A stretch of 41,102 nucleotides of DNA from Anaerolineae bacterium (GTDB taxonomy: Bacteria; Chloroflexota; Anaerolineae; B4-G1; DUEL01): the NCBI GenBank assembly GCA_025060135.1, contig JANXCY010000007.1, positions 53,191 to 94,292 on the forward strand. The letters are read 5' to 3'. The position numbers were made by a program, and so were the translations under genes. How positions within the stretch are numbered: the first letter of the stretch is position 1; every line of letters starts with the position of its first letter. Shown here in pieces: positions 16,615-25,280 of this stretch. The notes under the pieces were generated by a model, which saw nothing but the letters and a program-made list of their open reading frames with translations, ran no database searches and had not been told where the DNA came from.

Positions 16615-18137
16615 GGCGTACTGCGTGTCGGGTATCCGGTCTCCCTGGGGCGCAGGTGGGGGAAGAGGATGACCTCCCGGATGGACGAGCGGTCAGTAAA
16701 GAGCATCACCAGGCGGTCAATCCCCATGCCGAAGCCGCCGTTGGGGGGCATCCCATACATCATGGCCCGGATGTAGTCCTCGTCCATCGGGTGGGCTTCT
16801 TCATCCTCTGCCCGATAGAGTTGCCGCATTTCCAGGAAGCGCTGTTCCTGATCCAGGGGGTCGTTCAGTTCGCTGAAAGCGTTGGCGATTTCCATCCCCC
16901 CGATGAAGGCCTCAAACCGCTCCACGTGGGTGGGATCTTCGGGTTTGGCCTTCGCCAGGGGGGAGATATCGCGAGGGTAATCGTAGAGAATGGTGGGCTG
17001 GATCAGCCGGGGCTCCACCAGACCGCTCAGGAGTTCTTTATCAATCAGTTTGCCCCAGGTCTGGCCTGGCTGGGCGGGGATACCGGCCTTCCGCAGGGCC
17101 TGGTAGAGGGCCTCGGCCGTCGGGTAGTGGGCGTAGTCAATGCCGCTGGCCTCCAGAATGGCTTCCCGCAGGGTCATCCGCCGCCAGGGCGGGGCCAGGT
17201 CTATGGTGTTCCCCTCGTAGGTGATAACGGTGGTCCCCAGCACCTCCCGCGCCACGGTGGAGACCATCTCCTCGCAGAGGTCCATCACGGCCCGGTAATC
17301 CAGGTAGGCGGCGTAGAATTCCAGCATGGTGAACTCCGGGTTGTGTTTGAAAGAGACGCCTTCGTTGCGGAAGTCGCGGCCGATCTCATAGACCCGTTCA
17401 AAGCCGCCGACCAGAAGCCGCTTCAGGTAGAGTTCATCGGAGATGCGCAAGTACAGGTCCTGGTTCAACTGATGGTGATGGGTGATGAAAGGTCGGGCCG
17501 CCGCCCCGCCGTAGACGGGCTGAAGGACGGGGGTTTCCACCTCCAGAAAGCCGCGCTCGTCCAGGAAGCGCCGGATGGCAGCGATGGTGCGGGCACGGAT
17601 GCGGAAGATTTCGCGGACCTCGGGGTGAACGGCCAGGTCGGCATAGCGTTGGCGGTACCGTTCTTCCACGTCGGTGAGGGCCGAATAGCGGACGACCCGG
17701 TTGCCGATCTGTTGTTCCTTGCCCCAGGGGAGAGGGGAGAGGGCCTTCGCCAGCATCCGCAGACGGGTAACTTCCACGGTGATCTCGCCGGTGCGGGTGC
17801 GCATCAGGCGGCCCTTCGCTTCCACGAAGTCGCCCAGGTCAAAGTCCTTTTCAAAGGCTTCATAGGTCTCCTCGCCCAGAAGGTTGAGCCGGAGGAGAAT
17901 CTGGATTTTGCCGCTTTCGTCCTCCACATGGGCGAACGTGGCCTTTCCCATCACCCGGATGCTGCGCAGGCGGCCTGCGATGGTAACCTCCTGCCCCTCG
18001 CCTCCGGCCTCGTAGAGGGCCACCGCCTGGGCAGCGGTGTGCGTGCGCTCGGCCCGGGGCGGGTACGGGTCCCACCCCCGGGCCCGCAGCCGCTGTAGTT
18101 TTTCCAGCCGCTGTCGCTCCAGTTCGTTCAGTTCCAC
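16611..18137 (-). CDS. lysS: Lysine--tRNA ligase (class II)
   Basis: The 508-aa product has an N-terminal OB-fold anticodon-binding domain (~residues 55-150) and a class II catalytic domain with motif 2 FRNEGVSFKHNPEFTMLEFY (~255) and motif 3 GGFGMGIDRLVML (~475). The start is GTG at 18137, giving MELNELERQRLEKL; its ribosome site is weak. It sits 18 nt after greA, an order (greA-lysS) that is found in several bacterial groups, and overlaps serS by 4 nt. Confidence 0.96.
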   Translation of the reverse strand: MELNELERQRLEKLQRLRARGWDPYPPRAERTHTAAQAVALYEAGGEGQEVTIAGRLRSIRVMGKATFAHVEDESGKIQILLRLNLLGEETYEAFEKDFDLGDFVEAKGRLMRTRTGEITVEVTRLRMLAKALSPLPWGKEQQIGNRVVRYSALTDVEERYRQRYADLAVHPEVREIFRIRARTIAAIRRFLDERGFLEVETPVLQPVYGGAAARPFITHHHQLNQDLYLRISDELYLKRLLVGGFERVYEIGRDFRNEGVSFKHNPEFTMLEFYAAYLDYRAVMDLCEEMVSTVAREVLGTTVITYEGNTIDLAPPWRRMTLREAILEASGIDYAHYPTAEALYQALRKAGIPAQPGQTWGKLIDKELLSGLVEPRLIQPTILYDYPRDISPLAKAKPEDPTHVERFEAFIGGMEIANAFSELNDPLDQEQRFLEMRQLYRAEDEEAHPMDEDYIRAMMYGMPPNGGFGMGIDRLVMLFTDRSSIREVILFPHLRPRETGYPTRSTP

Positions 18138-18155
18138 GCGCGCCCCCGTGGATGC

Positions 18156-18623
18156 TCAGGCGATATCCACGATGCGGAATACCATTACCTGGGCCGGCGC
18201 GTTTACCCGCACCTCATCCCCGACCCGGTGTCCCAGGAGAGCTTTGCCCAGGGGGGAGGCGTAGGAGATTCGGCCCTGGGAGGGGTCGGCCTCCGCTGGC
18301 CCGACGATGTGGTAGGTCTCCGGAGGGCCGTCGCCTTCCACCACGGTAACCCGGCTGCCCACGCTGACGATACCGGAGGGCCGTTCTTCCTCCACAATCT
18401 CGGCAATGCCCAGCAGCGTTTCCAGTTCCATAATCCGGCCTTCCACGAAGGCCTGCTCGTTGCGCGCGGCTTCCAGTTCGGCGTTCTCCAGAATGTCGCC
18501 TTCAGCCAGCGCTTCGTGGAGCCGGCGTGCCACTTCCTGACGGCGCACAGTCCGCAGGTACTCCAGTTCCGCTTTGAGACGTTCGTACCCCTCACGGGTC
18601 AGATAGACGACTTGGTCGGCCAT
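18156..18623 (-). CDS. greA: Transcription elongation factor GreA
   Basis: The 155-aa product has an N-terminal antiparallel coiled coil with the acidic tip motif GDILENAELEAARNE (~43-57), which reaches into the RNA polymerase secondary channel to stimulate cleavage of backtracked RNA, and a C-terminal FKBP-like domain with the YASPLGKALLGH motif (~125). AGGAG lies upstream of ATG 18623. The open frame to 18800 is not credible, since it runs through the predicted transcription start and leader hairpins. Confidence 0.95.
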   Translation of the reverse strand: MADQVVYLTREGYERLKAELEYLRTVRRQEVARRLHEALAEGDILENAELEAARNEQAFVEGRIMELETLLGIAEIVEEERPSGIVSVGSRVTVVEGDGPPETYHIVGPAEADPSQGRISYASPLGKALLGHRVGDEVRVNAPAQVMVFRIVDIA

Positions 18624-18798
18624 GTTCTCGGGCTTCTCCTGGGATAGGTGAACGGATCGTACTCTGGTATAAAATCCAAACGCCCACCCTCCCGGTTCGC
18701 TCCAGGAGGGCAGGCTGATGGAGATGAGGCGTACGCCTCCGGCGATGCACCCTTCCTTATGCGCAAACGACTGAGAGGGAAGGCTCCCTCTCAGCCGC
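18624..18798 (-). promoter_or_regulatory. Structured 5' leader of greA-lysS-serS with three hairpins
   Basis: In transcript order there is a perfect 10-bp stem with a 4-nt loop (18794-18771, CTGAGAGGGA/TCCCTCTCAG), a perfect 14-nt palindrome GAGGCGTACGCCTC (18739-18726), and a 9-pair stem with a 6-nt loop (18710-18687, one G-U pair). The leader is about 175 nt. I do not recognise a known riboswitch or T-box: the GGGTGG near 18684 is not followed by the full T-box core. It may be an RNA regulator, a protein-binding site or a 5' stabiliser. Confidence 0.5.
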
Positions 18799-18804
18799 AT
18801 ATAT

Positions 18805-18833
18805 ATTATAGCCTACAACCGCAAATTTGTAAA
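18805..18833 (-). promoter_or_regulatory. Promoter for greA-lysS-serS
   Basis: On the minus strand TTTACA (18833-18828) is followed by a 17-nt spacer and TATAAT (18810-18805). The predicted start near 18798 lies just before the first leader hairpin. It stands back to back with the pdp promoter 20 nt away. Confidence 0.7.
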
Positions 18834-18852
18834 GTTCCGCTGATCGCTATTG

Positions 18853-18881
18853 TTGACAGCCAGAGAGAGGCATGGCATAAT
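18853..18881 (+). promoter_or_regulatory. Promoter for pdp
   Basis: Consensus TTGACA (18853-18858) is followed by 17 nt and CATAAT (18876-18881). The start would be near 18888, about 42 nt before the pdp ATG, which has GGGGGAGAG upstream. Confidence 0.75.
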
Positions 18882-18929
18882 AACCATAGGCAGAGGGTGC
18901 CAGCGGAAGGGGCTTTCGGGGGAGAGACC

Positions 18930-20237
18930 ATGCGGCCCATTGACATCATTGAGAAAAAGCGCGACGGCAACGAACTGACAGCCGAAGAAATAGAGTTCTT
19001 CATCCAGGGCTACACCCAGGGCGACATCCCGGATTATCAGGCCGCTGCCTGGCTGATGGCCGTCTATCTGCGCGGGATGAGCGAACGGGAAATCCGGGAC
19101 CTAACCTTGGCGATTGCCCGTTCAGGGACGATGCTGGATCTGAGCGATGTGGCGCCGATAGTGGTGGACAAGCACTCCAGTGGTGGCGTCGGGGACAAAG
19201 TTACCCTGGTGGCTGCTCCTGTGGTCGCGGCCTGCGGAGTGCCCGTTGGTAAGATGACTGGGCGGGGCCTGGGCTTCACCGGCGGGACGGTGGATAAACT
19301 GGAATCCATCCCGGGTTTCCGCACCGACCTCTCTCCCCAGGAGTTCAAATCCCAACTGGCCCGCATCGGGATCGTCATCACTGGTCAGTCGGCCAGTCTG
19401 GCCCCTGCCGACCGGAAACTCTACGCGCTACGGGATGTTACCGGCACTGTCTCCTCTCTTCCCCTGATCGCCAGTTCCATTTTGGGGAAAAAACTGGCCG
19501 GTGGGGCCAATGCCATTCTGCTGGACGTGAAAGTCGGCAGCGGCACGTTTATGAAAACTGTAGACGATGCCACCTGCCTGGCCGAGACGATGGTTCGTCT
19601 GGGCCGGGAACTGGGCCGACGGGTCAGCGCCCTAATCTCGGATATGAATCAACCTCTGGGATGGGCCGTGGGGAACGCGCTGGAGGTCCAGGAGGCCATT
19701 AATGTCCTGCACGAGGACGGACCATCGGACCTGCGGGAGCACTGTCTGGTGGTCGCTGCGGAAATGCTGGTGCTGGCGGGTCGCGTTGCCGACTCGGCTG
19801 AGGGAGTAGAAATGGCCGCCCAGACCATCGCCGATGGCAGCGCATGGCACAAATTCCGTGCCCTGGTCGCCGCGCAGGGTGGAGACGTTCGCTTTGTGGA
19901 CGAACCCGACCGGCTTCCCCGTGCTCCCATTGTGGAAGTTCTCCCCGCCCCTGCCGATGGCTACCTCCAGAAGATAGACGCCGCGCAGGTCGGAATGGCC
20001 GTAGTAGACCTGGGCGGCGGTCGGGAGAAAAAAGAAGACCCGATAGACCACTCGGTAGGGGTCATTGTGCATTACAAAGTCGGCGATTGGGTCCAGAGTG
20101 GGACGCCTCTATACACCCTTCACGCCAACGATCGGACCCGGCTGGAACAGGCGCGGGCCCGTCTTGTGGCGGCCTGTACCATCGGCCCGGAGCCGGTTTC
20201 GCCTCCACCGCTCTTCTACAAGAAAATTGGCGCATGA
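18930..20237 (+). CDS. pdp: Pyrimidine-nucleoside phosphorylase
   Basis: The 435-aa product splits uridine, thymidine and deoxyuridine with phosphate to free base and (deoxy)ribose 1-phosphate, for nucleoside salvage. Family motifs seen are [14 protein letters not shown] (phosphate binding, ~81-94), [21 protein letters not shown] (~108-129) and the [10 protein letters not shown] loop (~192). The ATG at 18930 starts [13 protein letters not shown], the normal start, and sits below a strong promoter; the upstream extension to 18648 contains the divergent promoters. Its stop overlaps the next gene by 4 nt. Thymidine phosphorylase (deoA) is the close alternative. Confidence 0.93.
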   Translation: MRPIDIIEKKRDGNELTAEEIEFFIQGYTQGDIPDYQAAAWLMAVYLRGMSEREIRDLTLAIARSGTMLDLSDVAPIVVDKHSSGGVGDKVTLVAAPVVAACGVPVGKMTGRGLGFTGGTVDKLESIPGFRTDLSPQEFKSQLARIGIVITGQSASLAPADRKLYALRDVTGTVSSLPLIASSILGKKLAGGANAILLDVKVGSGTFMKTVDDATCLAETMVRLGRELGRRVSALISDMNQPLGWAVGNALEVQEAINVLHEDGPSDLREHCLVVAAEMLVLAGRVADSAEGVEMAAQTIADGSAWHKFRALVAAQGGDVRFVDEPDRLPRAPIVEVLPAPADGYLQKIDAAQVGMAVVDLGGGREKKEDPIDHSVGVIVHYKVGDWVQSGTPLYTLHANDRTRLEQARARLVAACTIGPEPVSPPPLFYKKIGA

Positions 20238-22063
20238 CCTCTTCCTCTTCCCCTGCTGTTACTGTCCGTTTTCAGCCCCTGGGCCAAAGAGGCCAGGTCC
20301 CTGCGGGCATTTCCCTCCTGGAAGCGGCTCGTCGCCTGGGCGTCGGCCTCAGCGGAGTCTGCGGAGGGATGGGAGTCTGCGCCACCTGCCGGGTAGTGGT
20401 TCCTCCGGAAAGCCGGGATGCCCTCTCCCCGCCCTCCGATACCGAGCAGAAACGGCTGGGCCCGGATGCCCTCGCCCGGGGAGTCCGACTGGCCTGCCGG
20501 GCCACCATTCGCGATTCCCTCCAGGTCTTCGTCCCGCCGGAATCCCTCACCGCCAGCCAGCGGACCCAGATTGAGGGCCGCCAGACGCTGGTCCGGCCGG
20601 AGCCGGTGGTGGCCGCCGTAGATCTGCACCTTCCGCCTCCTACCCTCTCCGACCCCCGCAGCGACGCGGAGCGGTTGCGAGAGGTTCTGGGCCGGCCGGT
20701 TCGCCTGGACCTGGAGGTTCTGCGCCAGTCCCCTCTGCGGCTGCGGGAATGGGAGTGGGCCACGCGGGCCGTTCTGCGGGGCGATGAGGTGGTGGCCCTC
20801 CTGCCCCCCGGCACCCCGCTGATGGGAGTGGCCATAGACCTGGGGACGACGAAACTGGCCGGGTACCTGCTGAATCTGGAGACCGGGGAGACCGTGGCCA
20901 GCGCCGGAGCGATGAACCCCCAACTGGCCTACGGAGAGGACGTGATGGCCCGCATCACGTATGCCCTCCAGGAGCCGGAAGGCGCAGAGCGCCTCCGGCA
21001 GGCCGCTGCTGCGGGGCTTGCCCAACTGATCCGGGACCTCTGTGATCAGGCCGGCACCGCTTCGGAGTGCATCGTGGAAGCCGTGGTGGTGGGCAACACC
21101 GCCATGCACCATCTGTTTCTGGGACTTTCCACCCGTTCCCTGGGACTGGCTCCCTATGTCCCTGTGGAAAGCGCCTCTCTGGATGTCCGCGCCCGGGAAG
21201 TGGGGCTGCCTCTGGCCCCCGGCGCTTCTATCCATCTGCTCCCCAACATCGCCGGATTTGTCGGCGCCGACCATGTGGCGGCCCTGCTGGCGACCCGGAT
21301 GGATGAGGCCGACCATCCCACTCTTCTGTTAGACATCGGGACCAACACGGAAATCTGCCTGGCGGTGGAGGGAAACCTGTTCTCCTGCTCGGCGGCCTCC
21401 GGCCCGGCCTTTGAGGGCGCCCACATCCGTTTCGGGATGCGGGCTGCGCCGGGAGCCGTGGAGCGGGTGCGGATGATCGAGGGAAAAGTGTGGTGGGAAA
21501 CGGTGGAGGGAGCGCCACCGGTAGGCATCTGCGGCTCCGGGATTCTGGACGCGGTGGCCCAACTGAGAGAGGCTGGCCTGCTGAATGAACGCGGCGGGTG
21601 GGCCAGCGACAACTCCGCCAGCCCTGCCCTAGTCTCTTCTGCGGAAGGCGGCCCGGAGTTCATCCTGGTCCCCGCCGAGGCCTCCGGCCTGGGACGGGCG
21701 ATTACTCTCAGCCGGAAAGACGTGGGGGAAATCCAACTGGCCAAAGCGGCCATCGCTGCCGGATGGCAGGTCCTGCTGGAAGAGGCCGGCCTCCAGGAAT
21801 CTGACCTGGCGCGCGTACTGGTGGCCGGAGCGTTCGGCACCTACATTGACATCGGGCATGCCGTTGCTATTGGGATGCTCCCGCGCCTTCCGCTGGACCG
21901 GTTTGAGCAGGTGGGTAACGTGGCCGGCACTGGTGCACGCATGGCGCTCCTTTCCCGCACCGAGAGAGAACGGGCCACCCATCTGGCCCGTCGGGTCCGC
22001 TATATAGAACTGACCATCCACCCTTCCTTCCGGGGACGTTTCGCCCAGGCGATGTTTTTATAA
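20234..22063 (+). CDS. RACo-like ferredoxin/ASKHA protein (DUF4445 family)
   Basis: The 609-aa product has an N-terminal 2Fe-2S plant-type ferredoxin domain (Cys pattern in [13 protein letters not shown] ~40 and LACRA ~87), a linker, and a C-terminal ASKHA-type ATPase domain with [12 protein letters not shown] (~208), VVGNTAMHH (~285), [12 protein letters not shown] (~365), CGSGILDAV (~435) and [10 protein letters not shown] (~525). RACo proteins use ATP to reduce and reactivate corrinoid proteins of methyl transfer. No corrinoid protein, methyltransferase or methyltetrahydrofolate gene is adjacent. The start at 20234 overlaps the pdp stop (ATGA), so coupling to nucleoside salvage is a puzzle. 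The frame extends upstream only through pdp. Confidence 0.88.
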   Translation: MTSSSSPAVTVRFQPLGQRGQVPAGISLLEAARRLGVGLSGVCGGMGVCATCRVVVPPESRDALSPPSDTEQKRLGPDALARGVRLACRATIRDSLQVFVPPESLTASQRTQIEGRQTLVRPEPVVAAVDLHLPPPTLSDPRSDAERLREVLGRPVRLDLEVLRQSPLRLREWEWATRAVLRGDEVVALLPPGTPLMGVAIDLGTTKLAGYLLNLETGETVASAGAMNPQLAYGEDVMARITYALQEPEGAERLRQAAAAGLAQLIRDLCDQAGTASECIVEAVVVGNTAMHHLFLGLSTRSLGLAPYVPVESASLDVRAREVGLPLAPGASIHLLPNIAGFVGADHVAALLATRMDEADHPTLLLDIGTNTEICLAVEGNLFSCSAASGPAFEGAHIRFGMRAAPGAVERVRMIEGKVWWETVEGAPPVGICGSGILDAVAQLREAGLLNERGGWASDNSASPALVSSAEGGPEFILVPAEASGLGRAITLSRKDVGEIQLAKAAIAAGWQVLLEEAGLQESDLARVLVAGAFGTYIDIGHAVAIGMLPRLPLDRFEQVGNVAGTGARMALLSRTERERATHLARRVRYIELTIHPSFRGRFAQAMFL

Positions 22064-22078
22064 GCAGCAGATGCTCCG

Positions 22079-23569
22079 ATGATCACCGGTTATCGGCTTT
22101 CCCTGGCACTGATCCTTTTCCTTTACGTTCTTACCGGCGTTCTCTATGCCGTCTATACCCCGCCCTGGCAGGCCCCGGATGAACCGGCGCACTACAACTA
22201 CATTCGGGCCCTGGCGGAAGAGCGCACGCTTCCGGTGATTGAAAAAGGAGATTACGACCAGGCATACCTGAACGGCCTGACGGCGGAGAAGTTTCCCCCG
22301 GGACGCTCTATTGCTCCATTAAGGTACGAGGACCATCAGCCGCCCCTCTACTATCTTCTGGCCGTGCCCATCTACCTCCTCTCGGGCGGCGCGTTGATTC
22401 CCCTGCGCCTCTTTTCGGTGGCCCTGGGGCTCCTGCTGCTGATGGTGGCTGACCGCCTGGTACGGGACCTGTTCCCCGACCGCCCCTTTCTGGCGCTGGC
22501 GACCGTCATCCTGATGGCCCTTTGCCCCCAGCACGTTGCCATGACCGCCGCCGTCAACAACGACCCACTGGCAGAACTGGTCCTGGGGCTGGCCCTCTGG
22601 CTGGCCATCCGTCCCCATCCCCGTCCCTGGACCCTGGGGGCAGTGGTGGGGCTGGCCCTCCTGACCAAAACCACCGCCTATGTGGCGCTGCCGGTGGCCC
22701 TGGTGGCCCTCGGATGGAGGGGGACCCGGCAGAGCGCGGAGGAACGGGGATGTTCCACGAAAGCCGTGAAATCTGGGGGCTCTTCTCTCCCTGCGTCCTA
22801 CGTCGTCCGGGCTGGGCCAATGCTCCTGGCCGCGCTCCTGCTGGCCGGACCCTGGCTGATCCGTAACATCACCGTTTACGGCTGGACCGACCCGCTGGGC
22901 CTGGCCCGCCACAACGCGATTGTTCAGGGACAGCCCCGTACCGCCGAATGGCTGGCCCAGTACGGTTTCTCCGGCCTGGCGGCCCGTTTCCTCCGCACTA
23001 CTTTCCAGAGTTTCTGGGGACAGTTCGGCTGGATGGGTGTCCCAATGCACCCGCCCGTCTATCTGGCTCTGGCTTTTCTGTCCCTGTTGCTGGGGATGGG
23101 CTTTCTGGCCTGGGTGCTGGACCATCGCCGTCCCCGTCTGACGGTTCTTCAACGGCGAGGGGCTGTTCTGCTGCTCCTCTCCGCCACTCTGACCGGTCTT
23201 TCTTATCTCTGGTACAATCTGACGTTCGTCCAGCACCAAGGCCGCTATCTCTTCCCGGCACTGATTCCCCTGGCGCTGGCCGGCGCATTGGCGCTGGAAT
23301 GGTGGGCTGAACGGAGCGCCGGTGTGCTGCTGGTGGGACTGGGACTGGTGGGGATTCCCCTGGCCATAGCCTGGACACTGCGGCGGTCTGCCCTTCTGCT
23401 CTGGGGAGCCATGGGCATGGTTCTGCTGGCCCTCTGGGCCCTGGCCGGATTCCGTCCCCGCCTCCGCCGCGCGCTGGTACTGGCGGCATGGACAGTGGGC
23501 ATGGTCGGCCTGAACCTCTACGCCCTTTTCTGGGCCATCGTCCCGACGCTGCGCCCTCCGGCCCCATAA
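22079..23569 (+). CDS. DUF2142-type multi-pass membrane glycosyltransferase
   Basis: The 496-aa product is very hydrophobic with about 11-12 membrane segments. After the first helix come PDEPAHYNYIRAL (~31-43) and EDHQPPLYYLLAVP near 83, both typical of DUF2142 and related GT-C glycosyltransferases that use polyprenyl-linked sugars on the outer membrane face. Its acidic PDEP loop is the likely catalytic region. One soluble loop (~residues 220-240, WRGTRQSAEERG) is more polar than its surroundings. It starts 15 nt after the RACo-like gene and may share its transcript. Sugar and acceptor are unknown; it may modify the envelope. Confidence 0.82.
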   Translation: MITGYRLSLALILFLYVLTGVLYAVYTPPWQAPDEPAHYNYIRALAEERTLPVIEKGDYDQAYLNGLTAEKFPPGRSIAPLRYEDHQPPLYYLLAVPIYLLSGGALIPLRLFSVALGLLLLMVADRLVRDLFPDRPFLALATVILMALCPQHVAMTAAVNNDPLAELVLGLALWLAIRPHPRPWTLGAVVGLALLTKTTAYVALPVALVALGWRGTRQSAEERGCSTKAVKSGGSSLPASYVVRAGPMLLAALLLAGPWLIRNITVYGWTDPLGLARHNAIVQGQPRTAEWLAQYGFSGLAARFLRTTFQSFWGQFGWMGVPMHPPVYLALAFLSLLLGMGFLAWVLDHRRPRLTVLQRRGAVLLLLSATLTGLSYLWYNLTFVQHQGRYLFPALIPLALAGALALEWWAERSAGVLLVGLGLVGIPLAIAWTLRRSALLLWGAMGMVLLALWALAGFRPRLRRALVLAAWTVGMVGLNLYALFWAIVPTLRPPAP

Positions 23570-23583
23570 TGTGGATTGTTTAA

Positions 23584-23656
23584 ACCACCAAGACACGAAG
23601 ACACGGAATTATTGAGCAGCGCAGGTCGCCAGGCCTGTTGAGGCAGGCCAACTGCT
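23584..23656. repeat. Repeat cluster: ACACGAAG tract plus degenerate palindromic element (copy 5)
   Basis: An ACCACCAAGACACGAAGACACGG tract (23584-23606) is followed by AGCGCAGGTCGCCAGGCCTG-TTGAGG-CAGGCC (23616-23649), which ends in a 6-bp stem and resembles the other dispersed copies. The 314-nt gap 23570-23883 holds only repeats and the start region of the next gene. Confidence 0.55.
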
Positions 23657-23662
23657 TTCGCC

Positions 23663-23805
23663 TTTCTTCCCCTCACCCTCCCCTACTCCGAGGGGGGAAC
23701 AAATAGGGGTTTGCGACGGCCTCTGGCTGTCGCAAGTCCCTCTCTTTCTCTCCCTCTCCTCTCCGTTTCGGGAAGGAGAGGGGGCTGGGGGGTGAGGAGG
23801 GGTAA
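23663..23805. repeat. MITE-like element with imperfect terminal inverted repeats
   Basis: The left end CCCCTCACCCTCCCC and the right end GGGGGTGAGGAGGGG are imperfectly inverted. Inside are an 11-bp hairpin TTGCGACGGCC-TCT-GGCTGTCGCAA (23711-23735, one G-U pair) and CCCTCTCC ... GGAGAGGG (23752-23782). It contains no open frame. It looks like a non-autonomous mobile repeat; no target duplication was identified. Confidence 0.5.
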
Positions 23806-23883
23806 ATACGCCCCCGAAAGCGGCGATACCCGGTACGATTTCCGAGACTTTCAACCGGTACGACGATTACGACGGGAGAGATT

Positions 23884-24294
23884 ATGGAAAGGGACCTGCT
23901 GGCCATTCCCTGCTCGGGCGAAGTCGAACGGGTGATCACCGAAGAGTGGACGGCTCTTCGGATGGGCAGCGGGACGGTGCCGGTACTGGCCACTCCAGCG
24001 TTGGTGGCTGTTATGGAGGCAGCCGCCGTCCGGGCTCTGGAGGGCCGTCTGCCCGCTGGTCAGACCTCCGTAGGGGTCCGCATGGATGTTCGCCACCTGG
24101 CGGCCACGCCGGTCGGGATGCGCGTGCACGCCCGGGCCACGCTTGTCGCCGCCGAGGGCCGCCGCCTGACTTTCCAGATCGAGGCATGGGATGAGAAGGA
24201 GAAGGTTGGGGAAGCCACCCATGAACGGGTGGTAGTGGACGTGGAACGCTTTATGGAGCGGGTACGGAGCAAACGGATCGGAGAGCGTATCTGA
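23884..24294 (+). CDS. FlK-like hotdog thioesterase
   Basis: The 136-aa single hotdog domain resembles the fluoroacetyl-CoA thioesterase family. The catalytic-type residues of that family are all visible: Thr37 in VLATP, Glu45 in AVMEAAA and His71 in VRHLAATPVG. In most genomes members of this family hydrolyse short acyl-CoA of unknown identity, and fluoroacetyl-CoA should not be assumed. GACGGGAGAG precedes the ATG. A direct repeat CCGGTACGA occurs 25 nt apart just upstream (23830 and 23855). It is followed by a dispersed repeat and a methyltransferase gene on the same strand. Confidence 0.85.
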   Translation: MERDLLAIPCSGEVERVITEEWTALRMGSGTVPVLATPALVAVMEAAAVRALEGRLPAGQTSVGVRMDVRHLAATPVGMRVHARATLVAAEGRRLTFQIEAWDEKEKVGEATHERVVVDVERFMERVRSKRIGERI

Positions 24295-24310
24295 AACATG
24301 CCGCAGGTCG

Positions 24311-24440
24311 CGTAGCGCAGGTTGTTAGCCTGTGTGAATGGCCCGAAGCGGCCTTCGGAGGAGCGTTACAGGCCCTGGCGGCCCTGCGCTCCGGCGTTGC
24401 GAGTTCCCAGAGAACCTGAATTTCCAGACAGGCTCTGAGC
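24311..24440. repeat. Dispersed palindromic repeat, long copy 6
   Basis: GTAGCGCAGGTTGTTAGCCTGTG is followed by GGCCCGAAGCGGCCTTCGG, then GCGTTACAGGCCCTGGCGGCCC, and finally AGAGAACCTGAATTTCCAGACAGGCTCTGA. This is the fullest version of the family together with the copy at 30455. It fills the 155-nt gap up to the methyltransferase ATG. Confidence 0.75.
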
Positions 24441-24449
24441 GCTGGTCCG

Positions 24450-25169
24450 ATGCCTATTCTCTCTCTGGAACGACAGGAAGCCTGCCGTCGCCGGTATGCC
24501 AGGGAGCACCCGGGCTGGCAACCGGCCTCCCACGTGTACCGGGACCGGGTGGCGGCCCACCTTGGCCCTTCCGTGCGGGTGCTGGACCTGGGATGCGGAC
24601 GTGGGGGTATCCTGGAGGAACTGCACGAGCAGGTGGGATGGGCGGTCGGAGTGGACGCTGATGGGTGTTCCCTGCGGGAGCACCGCCTGCCCTCTCTGCC
24701 CCGCGTCGTCGCCCGGGCAGAAACGCTTCCCTTCCCCGGGGGGACTTTTGATCTGGTCTGCTGCTCCTGGGTGCTGGAGCACCTGCCTGACCCGGAATGG
24801 GCCCTCCGGGAAGTCGCCCGAGTGCTGAGGCCCGGGGGCCGCTTCGTCTTTCTCACTCCCAATGCATGCCACCCGCTGCTGGCCCTGAACCGCTGGCTGG
24901 GCTGGACGCACGGCCGGGCTGTCCGATGGCTCTACGGGCGGGCCGAGGCCGACATTTTCCCTGCCCGCTATCGGGCCAACACCATCCCTGTCCTGATGGC
25001 CCTTTTACGGGCCACCAGCCTGGAACCAGTTGCCCTCATTCCTGTTGGCGACCCCACCTACCTGGCCTTCAACGAGGTCCTCTACCGCCTGGCGGTCTGG
25101 GCCGAGCGCTGGATTTCCCCATCGGCGCGGGTCCATCTGATCGGAGAGGCCATCCGGGTGGTTTCATAG
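24450..25169 (+). CDS. Class I SAM-dependent methyltransferase
   Basis: The 239-aa product has SAM motif I VLDLGCGRGG (~44-53), acidic strand-2 end VGVDADG (~67), motif IV TFDLVCCSWVLEHLPDP (~98-114) and LRPGGRFVFLTPN after it. This is the small-molecule Methyltransf_11-type fold. The C-terminal part is predicted to hold extra helices and a mildly hydrophobic segment. The substrate cannot be told. The ATG at 24450 lies directly after a repeat and has no good ribosome site; it shares its strand with the thioesterase gene. Confidence 0.85.
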   Translation: MPILSLERQEACRRRYAREHPGWQPASHVYRDRVAAHLGPSVRVLDLGCGRGGILEELHEQVGWAVGVDADGCSLREHRLPSLPRVVARAETLPFPGGTFDLVCCSWVLEHLPDPEWALREVARVLRPGGRFVFLTPNACHPLLALNRWLGWTHGRAVRWLYGRAEADIFPARYRANTIPVLMALLRATSLEPVALIPVGDPTYLAFNEVLYRLAVWAERWISPSARVHLIGEAIRVVS

Positions 25170-25206
25170 CCTCTTGCGGTGCTCCCGCGCGCTGGGATAA
25201 AAACCA

Positions 25207-25245
25207 GGGGTTGCGGCGGCGGCCAGGGGCCGCCGCCGCAACCCC
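25207..25245. terminator. Perfect 18-bp GC hairpin between convergent genes
   Basis: The arms 25207-25224 and 25228-25245 pair perfectly over 18 bp with a 3-nt loop (GGGGTTGCGGCGGCGGCC / complement). It sits between the convergent methyltransferase and MaoC genes, where a bidirectional terminator is expected. There is no T-run on either side. Confidence 0.6.
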
Positions 25246-25280
25246 CCACTCCCATTCCCCGCGCAGAAGCAGGGAGGAGC

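Noticed and set aside
15223-18098. Two long plus-strand frames opposite serS and lysS
   Set aside because: Both are shadows of class II synthetases with intact motifs and show no domain or ribosome site.
18771-18794. Possible TPP riboswitch because of a CTGAGA string
   Set aside because: CTGAGA is only the arm of a perfect hairpin; the rest of the TPP aptamer consensus is missing and the operon has no thiamine gene.
18624-18798. T-box leader before lysS/serS
   Set aside because: GGGTGG occurs but is not followed by the conserved T-box core or a specifier loop that I can find.
22720-22800. Repeat insertion in the DUF2142 gene loop
   Set aside because: The polar loop includes strings slightly like the dispersed elements, but no ordered modules or palindrome could be shown.
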